DNA of 11,085 nt. It comes from Bordetella sp. Its GTDB lineage: Bacteria > Pseudomonadota > Gammaproteobacteria > Burkholderiales > Burkholderiaceae_B. The position numbers and the translations under genes were made by a program. Under the pieces are notes generated by a model, which saw nothing but the letters and a program-made list of their open reading frames with translations, searched no databases and had not been told where the DNA came from. Below are positions 6,382 through 11,085 of the stretch, one piece after another. Every line of letters starts with the position of its first letter. Position 1 is the stretch's first letter. The stretch covers positions 1-11,085 of the forward strand of contig DAIDKG010000438.1 of NCBI GenBank assembly GCA_027450125.1, in the 5' to 3' direction.

Positions 6382-7599
6382 TCAGTCCTGTCCGTTCTTG
6401 GGCGCGGCGTCCTGCCCGCCCGTATCCTGGCCGCTCCTGGAGGCTGCGGAGCGCAGCGCGGCAAGCGCATTCAGACTGTCGGAAATGTCGGGCAATCGCA
6501 CGGCGATCTCGGTCTGGTCCAGCTTGTGCGCCAGGTCCAGGGCCGACATGACATCCGGTGTGCGCGTGTCGTAGTAGTGCGCCAGCGTGTCCTGGACATT
6601 GTCGAGTTCGGCCTTCCAGACCGGCTGCTGGCGCATCATCAGGGCCAGTTGGGCCGTCATCAGCCGTTCGCGCAGGGTGGCGCGCACCATGCCGGCCTGC
6701 TCGGACGACAGCAAAATGGCGTCCGGCCGCGCCACGCGCTGCACCCGGATCAGGTCGCCGAATTCGCGCGCCATGACCGCCGCGGCGCGGGCCGGCCAGG
6801 TTGCCATCTCGGCGCGCCAGCGCATCCACCAGGAAGCGTCTGCCGGCAGGCTGGCGGCGGCCTGTTCGGCAGGCGAGGCGGGCGCGGCCACTTCAGGCGC
6901 CGCCTGTGCCGCCGCGGCATCGGGCACCAGCAGGGGGGCGCGGCCGACCAGGTCCATCAGGCGCTCGATGCGCGCGGTCTGGGTGGGCACATCGACCATG
7001 CTGACCGCGCGCAGGCGGTCCAGGTCGCCGTTGATGCTCTGCTGCAGGCCGGCCAGGCTGGGCCGGTTGGCCTGCGCCAGGCGCGACTGGGCGGTCTCCA
7101 GGGCCACGATGGCGTTGCTCACGCTGCCGGCCAGTCGCAGTTGCTGATTGGCCAGGTCGATACTGCGTTCGACATCGTTGAGCAGCATTTCATCGCTGCC
7201 GCCGCTCGAAAAACTCTGCCAGGCCTGCTGCAGCGCACTGTTCTGCGTCTGCACTTCGCGTATGCGATTTTCCAGGTCGGCCACCTGGCCGGTCTGCGAT
7301 CGAGCCAGCGCCAGCGCCTGCGTGCCCGTCTGGCGCGCCTGCGCCAGATCGCGGTTGAGCTGGCCTATCTGACTGGCGAATGCCTGGTCGGAAGCCAGGG
7401 ACGTGCGGTACTGCATCCACAGGGCAGCCGCCAGTGCAGCCGCCACGACGAGCAGCAGCAGGAAGGCCTTGAACAGACCGGAGCCCTTGCGCGGCTTGCG
7501 TTCGGCCGGCTTGGCGCCGCCCGCCGCGGACGGCGCCGGTTGCGCGTTCTGGTCGCTGTTCGACGCCTGCCGGGAAAGATCGGGAGAGGTTTCTGTCAT
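6382..7599 (-). CDS. hemX: HemX family protein
   Basis: A 405-residue single-pass membrane protein of the HemX family, which lies between hemD and hemY in many proteobacteria. A Ser/Ala/Pro-rich cytoplasmic N-terminus with a basic KPRKGSGLFK patch (35-44) precedes one membrane helix (about 43-63). Then comes a Gln/Leu/Ala-rich predicted coiled coil (about 70-130), and a mainly helical periplasmic region with DDVERSIDLANQQLRLAG-like family character. It has been proposed to support uroporphyrinogen III metabolism, but no enzymatic activity is proven for this type. It is about the length of E. coli HemX (393). The only Met near the N-terminus is at 7599. It starts 48 bases after hemD and, unusually for this string, has no clear Shine-Dalgarno. 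hemY follows after 3 bases. Confidence 0.93.
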   Translation of the reverse strand: MTETSPDLSRQASNSDQNAQPAPSAAGGAKPAERKPRKGSGLFKAFLLLLVVAAALAAALWMQYRTSLASDQAFASQIGQLNRDLAQARQTGTQALALARSQTGQVADLENRIREVQTQNSALQQAWQSFSSGGSDEMLLNDVERSIDLANQQLRLAGSVSNAIVALETAQSRLAQANRPSLAGLQQSINGDLDRLRAVSMVDVPTQTARIERLMDLVGRAPLLVPDAAAAQAAPEVAAPASPAEQAAASLPADASWWMRWRAEMATWPARAAAVMAREFGDLIRVQRVARPDAILLSSEQAGMVRATLRERLMTAQLALMMRQQPVWKAELDNVQDTLAHYYDTRTPDVMSALDLAHKLDQTEIAVRLPDISDSLNALAALRSAASRSGQDTGGQDAAPKNGQD

Positions 7600-7607
7600 A
7601 GGACGCG

Positions 7608-7613
7608 ATTGTA
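7608..7613 (-). promoter_or_regulatory. Possible -10 element just before hemX
   Basis: On the - strand TACAAT (one mismatch to TATAAT) ends 8 bases before the hemX ATG. No good -35 lies at 16-18 bases, though TTGCCA occurs 20 bases upstream. If it acts, transcripts would start at or next to the ATG and be nearly leaderless, which would fit the missing ribosome site. Speculative. Confidence 0.2.
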
Positions 7614-7647
7614 CGTGGCGATTGTCATATTGCTGGCAACGGCGACT

Positions 7648-8430
7648 TCAGGCAGCGGTAATCGCCTGAAAAATCGACTCGTCGACAGGCATGCAGGTTT
7701 TTACCATTGGAGTCTGCCCCGCGCCTTGCGCGATCGCAAGCAGATGTTCCCCCTGCCGCGGATGCGTGACGACGAAGCTGCCGCCCGCCCACCATTCAAA
7801 CAGGTCTGCTGCCCGAAGCGCCTGCGCCACCGCATCGATGCCGGCAATGCTCGTCAGCAGCCAGACAGGGCGCCGCGCGCCGGCATCGGCGGCCATGCCG
7901 CGCAGCAGCGCCACCGAGCCGTGCGGCCAGATGGCGGGCCGGCGCCGATACAGAGCATGAATGTGCACGTCCACCCCCGCCTGCGCCAGGCGTTCGGCCA
8001 GCCAGTCGCGTCCCGTCTCGCCGCGCACCAGCAAGGCCCGCCGCGGCAAGGGCCGACTGGACAGCAGTTGCCATAGCGCTTCGGAATCGTGCCTGGGCGC
8101 ATCGTCAGGCGGATGGACGACATGCCCCTGAGGGCCGAAATGCGCGGCTTCGCGCAACGCACGGGCGCTCGACGGCCCCACGGTGGCAGCCAGGGTTCCG
8201 GCGGGCCAGCCGTCCGCCAGCCCTGCTTGCGCAAGATACAGCCGCACGGCGTTGCCGCTGACGAATATGACCAGATCGAAATCGCCGGGCATGGGAACCG
8301 GGCCGGCGAGATGCAGGGGCTCGATGACCAGCGCAGGCAGCTTCAGCACCTGCCAGCCGGCTGCAGACAGCCGGACGGCAAGGTCATCGTTGCCGCCCGC
8401 CGGCCGGGTGAGGACGGCTGTCGGCTGCAC
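7648..8430 (-). CDS. hemD: Uroporphyrinogen-III synthase
   Basis: A 260-residue cytoplasmic enzyme that closes hydroxymethylbilane to uroporphyrinogen III with inversion of ring D, the branch point to heme, siroheme and cobalamin. HemD is poorly conserved in general, but the expected two-domain pattern is seen. VLTRPAGGNDDLAVRLSAAG (residues 6-25) is the N-terminal block, FVSGNAVRLYLA (56-67) the 'SxNAV' block, ATVGPSSARAL (82-92) the 'vG..Ta..L' block, and LLVRGETGRDWLAERL (133-148) the second-domain signature. The start is GTG at 8430. An in-frame TGA lies 10 bases upstream, and GAGG is 7 bases before the GTG. It follows the 44-codon miniprotein gene after 29 bases. The usual partner hemC is not directly upstream as in E. 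coli; terC and the miniprotein take that place. Confidence 0.93.
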   Translation of the reverse strand: MQPTAVLTRPAGGNDDLAVRLSAAGWQVLKLPALVIEPLHLAGPVPMPGDFDLVIFVSGNAVRLYLAQAGLADGWPAGTLAATVGPSSARALREAAHFGPQGHVVHPPDDAPRHDSEALWQLLSSRPLPRRALLVRGETGRDWLAERLAQAGVDVHIHALYRRRPAIWPHGSVALLRGMAADAGARRPVWLLTSIAGIDAVAQALRAADLFEWWAGGSFVVTHPRQGEHLLAIAQGAGQTPMVKTCMPVDESIFQAITAA

Positions 8431-8459
8431 GCCCGTACCTCAGGCAAGCACAGCGCCGT

Positions 8460-8594
8460 TCAGGCGAAATGCATGACGGCCAGAACGATCACGACGCCCA
8501 GCGCGGCCAGCAGGGCCAGGCCCTGCAGCAGGCTCAGGCCCGAGTTGAACGATTCAGGCGTGGCGGTAGGCTGCGCGGTTTTACGTAGGCTCAT
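8460..8594 (-). CDS. 44-aa single-span membrane miniprotein
   Basis: A small gene of 44 codons plus stop, function unknown. The protein starts MSLRKTAQPTATPESFNSG, then a continuous hydrophobic stretch (about residues 19-42, with LLQGLALLAALGVVIVLAV) and ends MHFA. This predicts one membrane helix with the basic N-terminus inside. Its ATG overlaps the terC stop as ATGA (8591-8594), and AAGGA 9 bases upstream in the terC end is a good ribosome site, so it is probably translated by coupling with terC. hemD begins 29 bases after its stop. The length is far below the usual annotation cut-off but the start signals and hydrophobic design make it a credible gene. It might assist the TerC protein or be a stand-alone small membrane protein. 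Confidence 0.7.
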   Translation of the reverse strand: MSLRKTAQPTATPESFNSGLSLLQGLALLAALGVVIVLAVMHFA

Positions 8595-9301
8595 GGGGTG
8601 ACATCCTTGGAAACGACGGCGCGGCACCGGGCCAACCATTGACCCAACAGGACAACCAGCATGGCGCCGCAGATTTCAACCATGATTTTAACCGCCAGCG
8701 GCGCCTCGCCGATGCGCGAGATCAAGAAAGCGTCATCGACCATCATCCCGCCCGCGATCCAGCCCAGCAAGGCCGCTCCCAGCATGATCAGGATCGGGAA
8801 GCGGTCGATCAGCCGCAGCACCAGGGTGCTGCCCCATACGATGATGGGAATGCTGGCCAGCAGGCCGAAGACCACCAGGCCCAGCTGATGGGCGGGATGC
8901 GCCCGTTCCGCCGCCCCGGAGATGGCGATCACGTTGTCCAGGCTCATGACGAAGTCGGCCAGGATGATGGTTTTTATCGCCGATACGACCGACGCGCCGG
9001 CGCGTACCTCGTGGGCCGTGTTGTCGGGCAGCATCAGCCTGACGCCGACCCAGAGGAGCAGCAGGCCGCCGACGAGCTTGAGCAAGGGCAGGTCCAGGAG
9101 CTTGAGCGCGAAGGCCACCAGCACGATCCGAAGGACGATGGCGCCGGCCGTGCCCCAAAGCACCCCCTGGACGCGCTTGGCCGGCTCCAGGTTGCGGCAG
9201 GCCATCGCGATCACGACCGCGTTGTCGCCCCCCAGCAGAATGTCGATGGTGATGATCTGTAAGACCGCGGCCCAGCTCAGGGTCTGGAAGAATTCGAGCA
9301 C
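8591..9301 (-). CDS. TerC-family integral membrane protein
   Basis: A 236-residue polytopic inner-membrane protein of the TerC family, with about seven hydrophobic segments. The two family signatures are seen: ILLGGDNAVVIA (residues 21-32) and FVMSLDNVIAISGA (117-130). Their paired acidic/Asn residues in membrane helices are thought to bind metal. Members such as bacterial Alx and YjbE-like proteins have been linked to Mn2+ export or to metalation of secreted proteins; the specific role here is not known, and the name TerC does not imply tellurite resistance. The start is GTG at 9301 with an AGAGGT site 8 bases upstream and an in-frame stop 9 bases upstream. It is the first gene after the sucCD terminator and likely the head of the string leading to ppa. 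Its stop overlaps the next gene by ATGA. Confidence 0.92.
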   Translation of the reverse strand: MLEFFQTLSWAAVLQIITIDILLGGDNAVVIAMACRNLEPAKRVQGVLWGTAGAIVLRIVLVAFALKLLDLPLLKLVGGLLLLWVGVRLMLPDNTAHEVRAGASVVSAIKTIILADFVMSLDNVIAISGAAERAHPAHQLGLVVFGLLASIPIIVWGSTLVLRLIDRFPILIMLGAALLGWIAGGMMVDDAFLISRIGEAPLAVKIMVEICGAMLVVLLGQWLARCRAVVSKDVTP

Positions 9302-9334
9302 GTCCGGCTACCTCTGCGTTCGTCGTTCGTTTGC

Positions 9335-9363
9335 ATTTTACTTTCAATGCCCAGGGTTGACAG
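9335..9363 (-). promoter_or_regulatory. Candidate sigma70-type promoter of terC and downstream genes
   Basis: On the - strand CTGTCA (9363-9358, 4 of 6 to TTGACA) is followed by 17 bases and TAAAAT (9340-9335, 5 of 6 to TATAAT). This would start transcription near 9328, leaving an untranslated leader of about 27 bases with the AGAGGT site and no room for a manganese riboswitch. The -35 overlaps an inverted repeat TGACA-N6-TGTCA (9358-9373), which could be an operator. Confidence 0.55.
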
Positions 9364-9390
9364 TTTTTTGTCAGAATTTATCGCCGGGCG

Positions 9391-9429
9391 AAGAAAAACC
9401 TCGCCGGGTATTGCCCGCGGCGAGGTTTT
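9391..9429 (-). terminator. Intrinsic terminator of sucC-sucD
   Basis: AAAACCTCGCCG (9395-9406) and its exact complement CGGCGAGGTTTT (9418-9429) form a perfect 12-bp stem around an 11-base loop. On the - strand the stem is followed by TCTT, making a TTTTTCTT run. It lies 30 bases after the sucD stop. The palindrome also gives a T run on the + strand side, so it may work both ways. Confidence 0.92.
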
Positions 9430-9458
9430 CGGGCCCTGCCTGCGGCCCGGTGCGCTTG

Positions 9459-10352
9459 TTACAGCAATGCCTTGAGCAACTTGCCCATTTCCGACGGGTT
9501 GCGCGTCACCGTGAAACCGCACTCTTGCATGACGGCCAGCTTGGCTTCGGCCGTGTCGGCGCCGCCCGAGATCAGCGCGCCGGCGTGGCCCATGCGCTTG
9601 CCCGCAGGCGCGGTGACGCCAGCGATGAAGCCGACGACGGGCTTCTTCATGTTGTCCTTGCACCAGCGCGCGGCGTCGGCTTCGTCGGGACCGCCGATTT
9701 CGCCGATCATGATGACGGCGTCGGTGTCGGGGTCGTCGTTGAACGCCTTCATCACGTCGATGTGCTTGAGGCCGTTGATCGGGTCGCCGCCGATGCCGAC
9801 GGCCGAGGACTGGCCGATGCCCAGTTCGCTCAGCTGCGCCACCGCTTCATAGGTCAGTGTGCCGGAACGCGAGACCACGCCGACACGACCCTTTTTATGA
9901 ATGTGGCCGGGCATGATGCCGATCTTGATTTCGTCGGGGGTGATCAGGCCCGGGCAGTTGGGGCCCAGCAGCAGCGTCTTCTTGCCGCCGGCGGCTTCCT
10001 TGGCCTTCATCTTGTTGCGCACTTCGAGCATGTCGCGCACCGGGATGCCCTCGGTGATGCAGATCGCCAGGTCCAGGTCGGCCTCGACGGCTTCCCAGAT
10101 GGCGGCGGCGGCGCCCGCGGGCGGAACGTAGATCACCGACACGGTGGCGCCGGTCTGGCTGGCGGCTTCCTTGACCGAGCCGTAGATCGGGATGTTGAAG
10201 ATCGACTCGCCGGCCTTCTTGGGGTTCACGCCCGCCACGAAGCAGTTCTTGCCATTGGCGTATTCCTGACACTTCTCGGTGTGGAACTGGCCGGTCTTGC
10301 CCGTGATGCCCTGGGTGATGACCTTGGTGTCTTTATTGATGAAAATCGACAT
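9459..10352 (-). CDS. sucD: Succinyl-CoA synthetase subunit alpha
   Basis: The 297-residue alpha subunit of succinate-CoA ligase, which makes ATP or GTP and succinate from succinyl-CoA in the TCA cycle with the beta subunit SucC. GITGKTGQFHTEK (residues 15-27) is the CoA-binding Rossmann start. GPNCPGLITPDE (130-141) and SRSGTLTYEA (161-170) are family blocks, GIGGDPINGL (187-196) follows, and MGHAGALISGG (254-264) holds His256, the phosphorylated histidine. Compared with the E. coli subunit, the stretch between DMLEV and GPNCPG is about six residues longer and Lys/Ala/Gly-rich (around 115-126). The ATG at 10352 has AGGA about 8 bases upstream. It follows sucC after 38 bases and ends at a strong terminator, so sucCD forms the end of its own transcript. 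Confidence 0.98.
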   Translation of the reverse strand: MSIFINKDTKVITQGITGKTGQFHTEKCQEYANGKNCFVAGVNPKKAGESIFNIPIYGSVKEAASQTGATVSVIYVPPAGAAAAIWEAVEADLDLAICITEGIPVRDMLEVRNKMKAKEAAGGKKTLLLGPNCPGLITPDEIKIGIMPGHIHKKGRVGVVSRSGTLTYEAVAQLSELGIGQSSAVGIGGDPINGLKHIDVMKAFNDDPDTDAVIMIGEIGGPDEADAARWCKDNMKKPVVGFIAGVTAPAGKRMGHAGALISGGADTAEAKLAVMQECGFTVTRNPSEMGKLLKALL

Positions 10353-10390
10353 GTTGGATTCCTATTCGGCAGTGTGGCTTACCGGTGTGA

Positions 10391-11085
<695 letters not shown>

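Noticed and set aside
5452..8076. An 874-codon open frame on the + strand opposite hemY, hemX and part of hemD
   Set aside because: It is the antisense shadow of GC-rich genes whose products are recognisable. Its translation is Arg/Gln/Gly/His-rich with no family motif, and it spans three real genes.
9302..9334. Manganese riboswitch before terC
   Set aside because: The leader after the best promoter is only about 27 bases, too short for the yybP-ykoY fold.
9357..9385. TTGACA on the + strand as a -35 element
   Set aside because: No acceptable -10 lies 16-18 bases downstream and no + strand gene follows. The arm is better explained as part of the inverted repeat over the - strand promoter.

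Overview
The window is high-GC DNA that reads like a beta-proteobacterium of the order Burkholderiales, most probably Alcaligenaceae (Bordetella/Achromobacter type). This is inferred from the gene set (sucC-sucD-terC, hemD-hemX-hemY-ppa), the GC-rich third codon positions and the protein sequences. No database was searched, so the genus is a judgement. Coding density is very high and no stretch over 300 bases lacks a gene.

Left part (1-3767) is catabolic or accessory. A 5'-truncated M20-family amidohydrolase is followed after 31 bases by an MHS-type major facilitator transporter and, 47 bases later, by an alpha/beta hydrolase, all on the + strand. A fumarylacetoacetate-hydrolase-family gene faces them on the - strand, with one base between the two stop codons. 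Together they look like uptake and hydrolysis of amide- or ester-linked organic acids, but the substrate cannot be read from sequence.

Middle (3768-4263): a short divergent promoter region separates the FAH-family gene from a small exported protein. Its mature part is built from five 11-residue repeats, encoded by an exact 33-base period. A GC-rich hairpin lies between it and the convergent ppa gene.

Right part (4264-9390) is a long, tightly packed - strand gene string. In transcription order it is terC (TerC-family membrane protein, GTG start, preceded by a credible sigma70-type promoter), a previously easy-to-miss 44-codon membrane miniprotein overlapping terC by ATGA, hemD (GTG start), hemX, hemY and ppa. 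Spacings are 3 to 48 bases, so a single operon joining a metal/stress membrane protein, tetrapyrrole synthesis and pyrophosphate removal is plausible. hemC is not in this window.

Far right (9391-11085): sucC (only its C-terminal part is in the window) and sucD encode the two subunits of succinyl-CoA synthetase on the - strand. They end at a strong intrinsic terminator with a perfect 12-bp stem, which separates them from the terC-hem-ppa string. Succinyl-CoA synthetase and tetrapyrrole synthesis are both core metabolism, and I see no mobile element, CRISPR array, tRNA or rRNA. The most unusual items are the hendecad-repeat exported protein and the 44-aa membrane miniprotein.
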